This document shows positions 1 through 5,341 of a DNA stretch of 5,576 nucleotides, piece after piece (the stretch's first letter is position 1; every line of letters starts with the position of its first letter). This stretch comes from an uncultured Demequina sp. GTDB taxonomy: Bacteria > Actinomycetota > Actinomycetes > Actinomycetales > Demequinaceae. The translations under genes and the position numbers were made by a program. The stretch is taken from NCBI GenBank assembly GCA_937925595.1, contig CALALQ010000084.1, forward strand, positions 1-5,576, given 5' to 3'. The notes beneath the pieces were generated by a model. That model did no database searches and had not been told where the DNA came from. It saw only the letters and a list, made by a program, of their open reading frames with translations.

Positions 1-523
1 ATGGGATGTAGCCGACTTCGTCGACGATCAGCAGCGGGATCCGCTGGAGCTTGTCGAGCTCGGCGTCCAGTCGGCCGGCGCGTTGGGCGTCGGCCAGGAG
101 GGCGACCCATTCGGTGGCGGTGCGGAAGGCGACGCGGTGGCCGGCCAGGCAGGCGCGGATGCCGAGCGCGATGGAGAGGTGGGTCTTGCCGGTGCCGGGC
201 GGGCCGAGCAACACGACGTTCTCCTTGCCGGCGATGAAGTCGAGCTGGCCCAGGTGCAGGACCGCGGTCTTCTTGATCGAGCGCTGAAAGGTGAAGTCGA
301 ATTCCTCGAGCGTCTTGCGGGCGGGAAAGCGGGCGGTCTTGATCCGGCTCTGGCCGCCGTGGCTGTCGCGGCTGTCGGTCTCGGTCTTCAGCAGCGCGGC
401 GGCGAACTGCTCATAGCTCCAGTCCTCGCTGCGGGCCCGTTCGGCCAGCTTGGGCAGCGCCCGCGCGGCGGCCGGGGCCTTCAGCGCCCGGAACAGGTGC
501 GCGAGCTCGCTCGATGCGCTCAT
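1..523 (-). CDS. istB: IS21 helper ATPase IstB (C-terminus cut by window edge)
   Basis: This is the AAA+ ATPase that helps the IS21 transposase choose and capture target DNA. I translated 174 complete codons from ATG at 523-521. Residues 1-100 form the helical N-terminal region, which includes an RSEDWSYEQF stretch. Walker A is GPPGTGKT at 107-114, and Walker B is LLIVDEV at 164-170, followed by GYIP at the window edge. The family is usually about 250 residues, so roughly 75 are missing off the left side; nothing seen suggests a real truncation. The start codon overlaps the istA stop as ATGA, and no strong Shine-Dalgarno precedes it, so translation is probably coupled to istA. The reading frame is open through the window edge with no frameshift, so the gene looks intact as far as it can be seen. 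Confidence 0.93.
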   Translation of the reverse strand, partial: MSASSELAHLFRALKAPAAARALPKLAERARSEDWSYEQFAAALLKTETDSRDSHGGQSRIKTARFPARKTLEEFDFTFQRSIKKTAVLHLGQLDFIAGKENVVLLGPPGTGKTHLSIALGIRACLAGHRVAFRTATEWVALLADAQRAGRLDAELDKLQRIPLLIVDEVGYIP

Positions 524-1716
524 GCGATCAACGCGTCGTAGCGGGCCAGCGGCCGGATCTCGACCTGGGGCTCGGCGGGTGCGCGACGGCCGTCGCGCAG
601 GGCGCGGGCGTGATCGAGCGCGGTGATCGTCTGGTGGCGCGCGAACACCCTGGTGTGCTGGCAGGCGATCTCGCCGCTGTCAAGCGCGACCGCCGTGAGC
701 TGCCGCTGATCGGCGCGGATCTCGACGCGCTGGCCGACCAAGCGCGGGTCCAAGCTGTAGTCGTTGCGGTCCAGGCGCAGATAGGGATCAGGCGCGACCC
801 TGGTCACCCAGCGCCTCGCGGTGTCGGGCATCTCGGCCGGCAGCGCGCTCATGTGCTCGCGCTCAACACGCAGCCGGTCGATCGGACGCTCCCTGAGCGT
901 CTTGTGCGTGCGCGCGTTGACCTTCTCAAACCACCCATCGAGCTGGTGCTGGAAGTCGAGCTCGTTCGCGAACACGCGGCCGGGCTCGAAGTTGGTCTCC
1001 GCGTAGCCCTGCAGGCGCTCGACCGCGCCCTTGGCCTGCGGATCGGCCGGCTCGCAGAACTGCCACCCAACCTTCAGCTGCCCGCAGAAGGCGGCGAACG
1101 CGTCTGTCGGGCGCCCGCCGTGGCCGTGGATGCCGGCCTGCCGGTCCCAGACCAGCCGCTGCGGCAACGCGCCCAGGCGCGTGAGGCAGCCCGCGATCCC
1201 GGCCAGTAGATCCTCGGTCTGCTTGGAGAACACAAGCACTCCCGCGCCGGCGCGGGAGTAGCCCAAGCACGCGATCACCACCCAGCCCTGGCGCGTCTGG
1301 CCGTGACCGACCGGGACCGGGGCCCGCGGCTCCCAGACATCGAACTGGCAGACCACGCCCGGCCGGTAAACGGTGCGCTGAAAGGTCCTTTGCGGCGGCG
1401 CGAACAACGGGCGCACCTCCCGCAGATAGTCATCGACAACCGTCTTGCCCGCCCGGCAACCGAGCGGTTCCAGCAACTCACGGACCCGGACCCCGGGCAG
1501 CTTGGGATCCTCACGCAACAACCGGTGGATCTCGTCCTTAAACGGCTCAAGCACGCTGACCTTCGGCGTCCGCGCGTAGCTCGGCGCCCGCTCCGCCCGC
1601 AGCGCCCGCCGGACCGTGTTGCGCGACAGACCCGTCACCCGCGCCAGCTCCTTGATCGACTTGCCGCCCACGAAATGCTCGCGCCGCAGCTCAGCCCACT
1701 GTTCCACACCGACCAC
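520..1716 (-). CDS. istA: IS21-family transposase IstA
   Basis: A 398-residue DDE transposase that cuts and joins the ends of the surrounding insertion sequence. The N-terminus carries a helix-turn-helix (about residues 18-40, GKSIKELARVTGLSRNTVRR). The integrase core runs from about 115 to 250, with likely catalytic residues D126 (in QFDVWEP), D191 (in VWDRQAG) and E233 (in KGAVERLQGY). The C-terminal part (about 300-385) contains the NDYSLDPRLVGQRVEI segment typical of IstA. Length is normal for the shorter IstA proteins, and all three acidic residues are present, so it may be active. The GTG at 1716 is directly behind a GGAGAGG stretch, leaving almost no spacing; GTG at 1707-1705 (residue 4) would be about nine bases away and is an equally good start. 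The stop overlaps the istB start as ATGA. Confidence 0.93.
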   Translation of the reverse strand: MVGVEQWAELRREHFVGGKSIKELARVTGLSRNTVRRALRAERAPSYARTPKVSVLEPFKDEIHRLLREDPKLPGVRVRELLEPLGCRAGKTVVDDYLREVRPLFAPPQRTFQRTVYRPGVVCQFDVWEPRAPVPVGHGQTRQGWVVIACLGYSRAGAGVLVFSKQTEDLLAGIAGCLTRLGALPQRLVWDRQAGIHGHGGRPTDAFAAFCGQLKVGWQFCEPADPQAKGAVERLQGYAETNFEPGRVFANELDFQHQLDGWFEKVNARTHKTLRERPIDRLRVEREHMSALPAEMPDTARRWVTRVAPDPYLRLDRNDYSLDPRLVGQRVEIRADQRQLTAVALDSGEIACQHTRVFARHQTITALDHARALRDGRRAPAEPQVEIRPLARYDALIA

Positions 1717-1793
1717 CCTCTCCAGCCGCCCCTCTCGTCGCCGACGACGACGAGGTTCGGCACCACCCCGGACGACTCCGCCGCCCGCCCAAA

Positions 1794-1832
1794 GGGGGTC
1801 AGTTTTCGCCCGGCGGAGGGGGGTCAGTTTTC
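1794..1832. repeat. Two subterminal direct repeats of the IS21 element
   Basis: The 14-mer GGGGGTCAGTTTTC occurs at 1794-1807 and again at 1819-1832, offset by 25 bases. On the minus strand each reads GAAAACTGACCCCC. They lie between the istA start and the presumed element end at 1860. Multiple such repeats near the ends are typical of IS21 and are where the transposase binds; that role is inferred here from family knowledge. Confidence 0.85.
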
Positions 1833-1897
1833 ACGCGGCGCCGACAGTGTGCTCGCGACATTTCGGTGGCTAGTGGCAGTGGGGCCTCCGCGATGAG

Positions 1898-1915
1898 ACT
1901 CAGTCGCGAATGAGT
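1898..1915. other. Near-perfect 18-base palindrome across the membrane-gene stop codon
   Basis: ACTCA (1898-1902) and TGAGT (1911-1915) are exact inverted copies, and the centre contains TCGCGA (1904-1909), itself a palindrome. Only one base pair (1903/1910) breaks the symmetry. The dyad covers the last codons and stop of the membrane-protein gene. It lacks a following T run, so it is not a typical intrinsic terminator. It could be an RNA 3' hairpin or a protein-binding site, or chance. Confidence 0.3.
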
Positions 1916-2586
1916 ACAGCCGGGCTCGCTAGCAGCCGATCGGCATACAGCTCGGCCGTCTGTCGAACCCAGGCCGGGTTGACGCAGGTTGACCACCATG
2001 CCAGCGCCCCGAGTCCAGCAGCCCCACCGATCAGATACTCGTACCTTGACGCGCGCCAAACCAACACGGCGCTGGCCACGACGGCGCTAGCCGCAACTGC
2101 CAGAGCGATCGGTCGAACGCCGAGACAGTTGCGCCGAAATCCGTACGTTGCAAGCTCGTCGAAGATCAGCGGAAAGTGATCACGAGAGCGCGTCAGGTCT
2201 CGCAGCACTGCTACCGCTCGTTCGTAGCTCGCGTCAGCGGTCGCCGGGTCATGGGCCTCGTCCGCGTGCGTCGGCAAGGCGCGGCCTGTCGCTTCTGCCA
2301 CCAACGCGTGCAGCTCCTCGAGACGGGACGCATCGGACGCGCTGCGCCAACGCAGGCGTGCGGTCGTTGGAGGCCCGCCCCAGCTGTCCCACAGCTCGGG
2401 CTCCACCCGCCTGCCGGCGTCGCGGACCAGTCCGCAAACGACGAGCCCGATGCCGCCGAGCATGATGGCAATCAGAGACGCCGAGTTCTTGACCGACGCT
2501 GCTGCGCCGACGATGAGTGTGATCGCCGGAATCGCCGCTAAGGCCGCCGGAGCAAGCCGCGCTCGGAGCGTGTAGGCCTCGAACAT
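1900..2586 (-). CDS. Four-helix membrane protein with WGGPPTT motif, unknown function
   Basis: A 228-residue protein, predicted integral to the cytoplasmic membrane. Hydrophobic segments lie at about 10-30, 36-55, 157-178 and 183-200, i.e. two hairpins flanking a soluble region of about 100 residues. The soluble region begins with LWDSWGGPPTT (65-75) and ends with FPLIFDE (138-144) and YGFRRN (148-153). I recall these motifs from uncharacterised bacterial membrane proteins, but no function is known to me. The start at ATG 2586-2584 overlaps the stop of the upstream hydrolase gene (TGATG), implying translational coupling. The frame stays open 79 codons further upstream, but that stretch is Arg/Gly/Pro-rich and lies inside the hydrolase gene, so I reject the longer form. 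A likely role is membrane partner or effector of the hydrolase (inference). The gene ends about 40 bases from the IS21 terminus and appears complete. Confidence 0.8.
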   Translation of the reverse strand: MFEAYTLRARLAPAALAAIPAITLIVGAAASVKNSASLIAIMLGGIGLVVCGLVRDAGRRVEPELWDSWGGPPTTARLRWRSASDASRLEELHALVAEATGRALPTHADEAHDPATADASYERAVAVLRDLTRSRDHFPLIFDELATYGFRRNCLGVRPIALAVAASAVVASAVLVWRASRYEYLIGGAAGLGALAWWSTCVNPAWVRQTAELYADRLLASPAVLIRD

Positions 2587-3587
2587 CAATCGTCTTCTTC
2601 GACCATAGGCCCGACCGGAACTGCCTGGCTCCAACCCCACCGCGCCGGTGTCAAGTGGCGATGGCACTTCGCGCTCCCCGCCGTCACGATCACCTCGCAG
2701 CCGCGACGAATGTAGGCATTCACGACTCGGCCTGATGGATGCTTGTCCGAGTTGGCCACCGCCGAGACGAATGCGACCTTGTTCGTCTCCTGTCCAGTCG
2801 ACCCGAGCAGGCGGTCGAGCCACGCCGAGGAGGCGTTGCGGCGACTGCCGTGGTGTGGAACTTGGACGAAGTCGAGCGGCCCTGCGAGTTCGCGCGCCTC
2901 GGCGACATCCCAGGCTCGCTCCAGCGCTGGAACCCCGGCATCGCCGGTGAAGAGCAGTCGTTGCCGGTCCACGGCCAGGAGCGTGATCGCCGAGCTGTTG
3001 TTGCGCGCGTTGACCTCCTTGGCCTCGAATGGCACCTCGACGCCGAGGGACGTTGCGAGCCGGTCGACCAGGCCAGCGGCCGCTTCCAAGAGCTTCTTGC
3101 CGACGCTGGTCGCCGACGCCCCCTCCGTCAGCTGGTCTCCCACAAGGGTTTCGTAGTACTCCTTGTCCGGCCCAAGAACAGTGATCGCCCCGCCGAATGC
3201 GGTCGCACCAGCCCAGGCCTCGAATACCTCCGTCCCGTTCTCGCGTGCGACATTGATCAGGTCGGAAACTGCATCGGCGGCCGGGAGGGCAGCTCCACCG
3301 TGACTCCCGATGTCATGGAGCCAGAGCTTCTTGACGTTCAGCCCGCGGATCACCTCGCCCATCCCGCCGATGTGATCGCCATCGGGGTGCGTCAGGATCG
3401 CCAAGTCAACGACGCTCGTGCCGTAGTAGGTCTCGATGTGCGTGACGAGGTCTTCTCCGTCGTCCTTGAACCCGGCGTCGATCACCACAACCGCCGTCTC
3501 GCCGGTATCGGGTCTCGTGAAGCGCATCGCGATGGCGTCACCTGAACGTTCGCCGTCGCCTACCGGCAAGAAATCCACTTCGTGCAT
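2586..3587 (-). CDS. ComEC-like metallo-beta-lactamase-fold hydrolase
   Basis: A soluble 333-residue metallo-hydrolase related to the MBL domain of ComEC/Rec2. It has no signal peptide and none of the ComEC membrane channel. Motifs in order: THPDGDHIGG at 66-75 (probable metal ligands H67, D71, H72), NNSSAITLL at 196-204, LLFTGDAG at 211-218 (D216) and PHHGS at 244-248 (H245/H246). A late DKHPSG (281-286) and a cysteine-containing end (C307) follow. ComEC-type MBL domains share HxDxDH, the N-S motif, GD and PHHGS, so the active site looks complete. Substrate is unknown; nucleic acid or a nucleotide is plausible by family. ATG at 3587 is preceded by AAGGAAG (3594-3600) at good spacing. An upstream in-frame extension of 104 codons is low-complexity and overlaps the DUF2188 gene in another frame, so it is rejected. 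It lies 110 bases after the DUF2188 gene and overlaps the membrane-protein gene by one base. Confidence 0.88.
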   Translation of the reverse strand: MHEVDFLPVGDGERSGDAIAMRFTRPDTGETAVVVIDAGFKDDGEDLVTHIETYYGTSVVDLAILTHPDGDHIGGMGEVIRGLNVKKLWLHDIGSHGGAALPAADAVSDLINVARENGTEVFEAWAGATAFGGAITVLGPDKEYYETLVGDQLTEGASATSVGKKLLEAAAGLVDRLATSLGVEVPFEAKEVNARNNSSAITLLAVDRQRLLFTGDAGVPALERAWDVAEARELAGPLDFVQVPHHGSRRNASSAWLDRLLGSTGQETNKVAFVSAVANSDKHPSGRVVNAYIRRGCEVIVTAGSAKCHRHLTPARWGWSQAVPVGPMVEEDD

Positions 3588-3593
3588 GGCGCT

Positions 3594-3600
3594 CTTCCTT
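3594..3600 (-). promoter_or_regulatory. Ribosome binding site of the MBL hydrolase gene
   Basis: On the minus strand this reads AAGGAAG, followed six bases later by the ATG at 3587. It supports the 333-residue start over the much longer open frame upstream. Confidence 0.7.
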
Positions 3601-3697
3601 TTCAGAATGGTTGCTGCAGGATCGGCCCGGCTGCCTTCGCAGACCGGAGCGGAAGATCGCGAGGTACGCGACTCCAGCCCCGTCTCGTTGCCCGGGT

Positions 3698-3943
3698 CTA
3701 GTGCTCCCGGTCGCGAGGTGGCATCGGATCGTTGCCAGGCGCGATCGTGTCCTTGGACCGAAAGCGGCCGTTGACGCCGTGCGTGATCCGCTCGCCACCC
3801 CCAACGTTGTGCAGGATCTCGGCCGCTCGGGCGTCTGCAGCCTGCTGAGTCGGAAGGTGCGCACTTACACGCGCTCCTCCGGGCTTCTTGACGTCCCACC
3901 CGCCGTCGGGATTCCGAACGACGTGTCGCGATTCCTTGCCCAT
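3698..3943 (-). CDS. Small DUF2188-like protein
   Basis: An 81-residue soluble protein matching, from memory, the DUF2188 family. The visible signature is HVVRNPDGGWDVKKPG (7-22), an alanine-rich helix (about 31-46), GGGE (48-51), ITHGVNGRFRSKD (53-65) and the closing GNDPMPPRD (70-78). Family members are short, often near 80 residues, and no biochemical function is established that I know of; they commonly occur beside other small or mobile-element genes. ATG at 3943 is chosen because AAGGAGG (3951-3957) lies seven bases upstream; an in-frame GTG just before it (3946) would be too close to that site. It is the first of three same-strand genes, with 110 bases to the next, so it may be co-transcribed with the hydrolase and membrane protein or may be an independent neighbour. 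Confidence 0.85.
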   Translation of the reverse strand: MGKESRHVVRNPDGGWDVKKPGGARVSAHLPTQQAADARAAEILHNVGGGERITHGVNGRFRSKDTIAPGNDPMPPRDREH

Positions 3944-3950
3944 CACAGAG

Positions 3951-3957
3951 CCTCCTT
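3951..3957 (-). promoter_or_regulatory. Strong ribosome binding site of the DUF2188-like gene
   Basis: Minus-strand AAGGAGG is a near-ideal Shine-Dalgarno sequence, seven bases from the ATG at 3943-3941. It decides between that ATG and the adjacent GTG at 3946-3944. Confidence 0.8.
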
Positions 3958-4166
3958 GGCTCGATGCGCCATCGCTACATCACGATCTGTATTGGCGACG
4001 TGCGGTGGCTGGTTGTTGCGCCCGGTGCGGACGCTGGCGACCATCGATCGGAACGGTACGAAGGACTCCGGACGGAACAGATTCCATTCGTATCGGTCTG
4101 TATCAACTTCGTGGATGGAGGGCCCGTGGCGCGCCGAGCCCTCGTCGCACGGCGAATCGACAGGAG

Positions 4167-4189
4167 TTATGCACACGCACGGTGCGCAA
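4167..4189. repeat. Dyad copy 1: TTATGCACA - 5 bases - GGTGCGCAA
   Basis: The left arm TTATGCACA (4167-4175) fits the DnaA-box pattern TTATnCACA. The right arm GGTGCGCAA (4181-4189) is inverted and reads TTGCGCACC on the minus strand. The same architecture recurs 43 bases downstream. Possible roles are a regulator operator or a DnaA-type binding site. The arrangement is seen directly; the function is inferred. Confidence 0.5.
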
Positions 4190-4209
4190 CTCTCGGATTT
4201 GCGGGACCC

Positions 4210-4233
4210 TTATCCACAGAAGCCTGTGCGCAA
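4210..4233. repeat. Dyad copy 2: TTATCCACA - 6 bases - TGTGCGCAA
   Basis: The left arm TTATCCACA (4210-4218) is identical to the strong Escherichia coli DnaA box. The right arm TGTGCGCAA (4225-4233) reads TTGCGCACA on the minus strand and shares the GTGCGCAA core with copy 1. The inner bases CACAG (4215-4219) and CTGTG (4224-4228) form an exact inverted repeat around AAGC. A further ACACA-type half (TGTGTATCG, 4237-4245) follows in the same orientation as the right arm. Confidence 0.55.
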
Positions 4234-4239
4234 ATCTGT

Positions 4240-4249
4240 GTATCGATAC
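4240..4249. other. 10-base perfect palindrome GTATCGATAC
   Basis: GTATCGATAC is its own reverse complement and lies seven bases after dyad copy 2, about 30 bases before the possible -10 element. It could be a repressor half-site pair or part of the same regulatory cluster. It is short enough to be chance. Confidence 0.3.
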
Positions 4250-4279
4250 GCGTTTCAGCCCCGGTCCGGGTGCTGGACA

Positions 4280-4285
4280 TATAGT
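4280..4285 (+). promoter_or_regulatory. Possible -10 element for the winged-helix gene
   Basis: TATAGT fits the actinobacterial TAnnnT -10 pattern and stands out in GC-rich DNA, 34 bases before the ATG at 4319. No good -35 hexamer is visible at the usual spacing, so an activator or an alternative sigma factor might be needed. If correct, the dyads sit just upstream, at operator or activator positions. Confidence 0.3.
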
Positions 4286-4318
4286 GCTTGAGATCGTCCA
4301 GCGCATCGCGTTGGCTTC

Positions 4319-4993
4319 ATGTCGATGTCGAAGTCGCTGTCCCCCGCAATGTCCGCCGCTACCAACCGCGAACGCCAACGTCTTGAGGCGTATCGCGAAC
4401 GGTTGTTCGAACAGCTCCACCGCAGCCGAGCCGAAGCATCTCGGCTCGAAGCAGAGATTCGCGACGTCGACGAACAGACACGCTTGCTCGACCGAGTTCT
4501 GGCTGCGAGCCCTACAACGCCCCGGGAAGAGCAAACCAGAGGCGGTGAGGTTCTGCGCGCGGCGCAGCTTCGGCGTACTGCGGTTGAAGTCCTGGCTGAC
4601 CGAGTCGGAGCGCACAGACCGGTCCACTACCGCGAATGGTTCCGTTGGCTGCAGGAGAGCGGGTTCGTCGTCCTAGGCCGACGTCCAGATGCTGCGTTCC
4701 TGACGGCGATCACGCGATCACCCGTTGTCGTTCGCGGCGAGGACCCCGGGACGTACGCGCTGCGACCAGAGGTTCTGGATCAGCTGCTGCATGATCAGGC
4801 AGAGCAGCGAGCCGAACTCGCGGACGTCGAGCAAGTCCTGGAACGGGAACCCGGCGATGCATCAGTTATCTCGGCACATCGCGAGGTGCTACGACGAAAT
4901 CTGCGACGGCTTGAGGCCCAAATCGAGGAGGCGCGCGCGGCTGAGGCAGTCTTGCGACGTGGCCCTCGACTGCGAGCCGTCAGGGCCTCGTAG
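4319..4993 (+). CDS. Coiled-coil protein with central HARE-HTH-like winged helix
   Basis: A 224-residue soluble protein in three parts. Residues about 16-61 form a charged coiled coil (for example RLEAYRERLFEQLHRSRAEA). Residues about 86-149 look like a winged helix of the HARE-HTH type, with the pattern A-VEVL ... RPVHYREWF, ESGF, RRPDAAFLTAITRSPVVVR and finally GTYAL. Residues about 150-213 form a second coiled coil rich in Glu, Arg and Leu. HARE-HTH domains are known in restriction-linked and chromatin-linked proteins and are thought to bind DNA. That points to a DNA-binding dimer, perhaps a regulator of its own divergent region or a factor of a mobile element (inference). The start is uncertain: ATGs at 4319, 4325 and 4349 all lack a clear ribosome site. 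A 174-codon minus-strand frame across the same bases has no such pattern and is not coding. Confidence 0.75.
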   Translation: MSMSKSLSPAMSAATNRERQRLEAYRERLFEQLHRSRAEASRLEAEIRDVDEQTRLLDRVLAASPTTPREEQTRGGEVLRAAQLRRTAVEVLADRVGAHRPVHYREWFRWLQESGFVVLGRRPDAAFLTAITRSPVVVRGEDPGTYALRPEVLDQLLHDQAEQRAELADVEQVLEREPGDASVISAHREVLRRNLRRLEAQIEEARAAEAVLRRGPRLRAVRAS

Positions 4994-5341
4994 GTCTCCT
5001 CGACGAGGCGTCCGGCCAGGGCGTAGAGCCCAGGAGCGCCCTGCACGGCTGCGCCCTGTATCGCTGCTCCGCTGGGGCGCACGACGTGGTTGCGTCTAAT
5101 GCGAAAGCGGCTCGGCGAAGCGCACGTCGGCCCTGTCCAGGATCTTTGCCGTGCTGCAAGTCGGGCCACGTTGACTGGTTGGGCCCGGTCCCTGAGCAGC
5201 TCCCTTGCCTATGGCCAGCAGAGGCGCTCGTGACTGTCGGAATGGCTGGCACCCCGTCGGCAGCCACGCATAACAACCCTTCGCGAGCGTGAGGCACCGA
5301 CACCGACGGCGCAGGCGAGCTCGTTACCTGTCGCGGAATGG
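4994..5341. other. 348-base stretch between convergent genes with no supportable gene
   Basis: I read all frames here. The open frames are short, arginine- and serine-rich shadows with no recognisable motif, and none has a ribosome site. No tRNA fold or CRISPR-like repeat is visible. TGGCTG (5243-5248) and CAGCCA (5261-5266) could pair as a six-base stem with a 12-base loop, but no T run follows on either strand, so a terminator between the converging genes cannot be claimed. The stretch may hold the 3' ends of both transcripts or a degraded gene. Confidence 0.5.

Larger units (their letters stand above)
1..1860 (-). mobile_element. IS21-family insertion sequence, one end plus istA and most of istB
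   Basis: Seen: two overlapping minus-strand genes encode a DDE transposase with an N-terminal helix-turn-helix and an AAA+ helper ATPase, the istA-istB order that defines IS21. Upstream of istA, two 14-base direct repeats (GGGGGTCAGTTTTC on the plus strand) lie at 1794-1807 and 1819-1832. Read outwards from istA, the element appears to end at 1860: its minus-strand terminus reads TGTCGCGAGCACACTGTCGG, which fits the TG...CA ends of this family. Known: IS21 ends carry multiple internal transposase-binding repeats and make 4-8 base target duplications. The far end is outside the window, so neither the matching inverted repeat nor the target duplication can be verified, and base 1860 is an inference. 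The element sits about 40 bases beyond the stop of the neighbouring membrane-protein gene and seems not to break it. Confidence 0.85.
3958..4318. promoter_or_regulatory. Divergent intergenic region (about 360 bases)
   Basis: This stretch separates the minus-strand three-gene group from the plus-strand winged-helix gene and should hold promoters for both. It is visibly less GC-rich than the genes, particularly at 4160-4290. The half nearest the winged-helix gene holds two copies of a dyad, a 10-base palindrome and a possible -10 element, listed separately. I found no convincing -35/-10 pair for the minus-strand genes. A 77-codon minus-strand open frame (3943-4176) spans much of the region but has no ribosome site or recognisable protein features, so I do not call it a gene. 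Confidence 0.6.

Noticed and set aside
514..1209. A 231-codon plus-strand open frame antisense to istA.
   Set aside because: It is a GC-rich shadow of the istA gene; the minus frame carries the helix-turn-helix and all DDE residues of the transposase.
2739..3545. A 268-codon plus-strand open frame antisense to the MBL gene.
   Set aside because: The minus frame contains the ordered MBL motifs and a ribosome site, while the plus frame shows no family pattern and is explained by codon bias.
3943..4176. A 77-codon minus-strand open frame starting at GTG 4176, whose TGA overlaps the DUF2188 ATG as TGATG.
   Set aside because: The overlap mimics the real MBL/membrane-protein junction, but the frame has no ribosome site, starts inside dyad copy 1, shows no recognisable domain, and covers the only space for promoters of the divergent genes. 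A strong ribosome site already serves the DUF2188 gene independently.
4210..4218. Calling the region a chromosomal replication origin because of the perfect TTATCCACA box.
   Set aside because: There is no dnaA, dnaN or other origin neighbour, only one perfect box and no AT-rich unwinding tract. An element origin or operator is more plausible and is left as a hypothesis.
4103..4627. A 174-codon minus-strand open frame overlapping the dyads and the start of the winged-helix gene.
   Set aside because: No domain or ribosome site is visible, and the plus-strand frame has a clear coiled-coil and winged-helix pattern.
4795..5169. A 124-codon minus-strand open frame reaching into the 4994-5341 gap, with a protein-like stretch around GAPGLYALAGRLVEETYEAL.
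   Set aside because: More than half of it is antisense to the winged-helix gene, it has no ribosome site, and no family is recognised. A decayed gene remains possible but cannot be supported.
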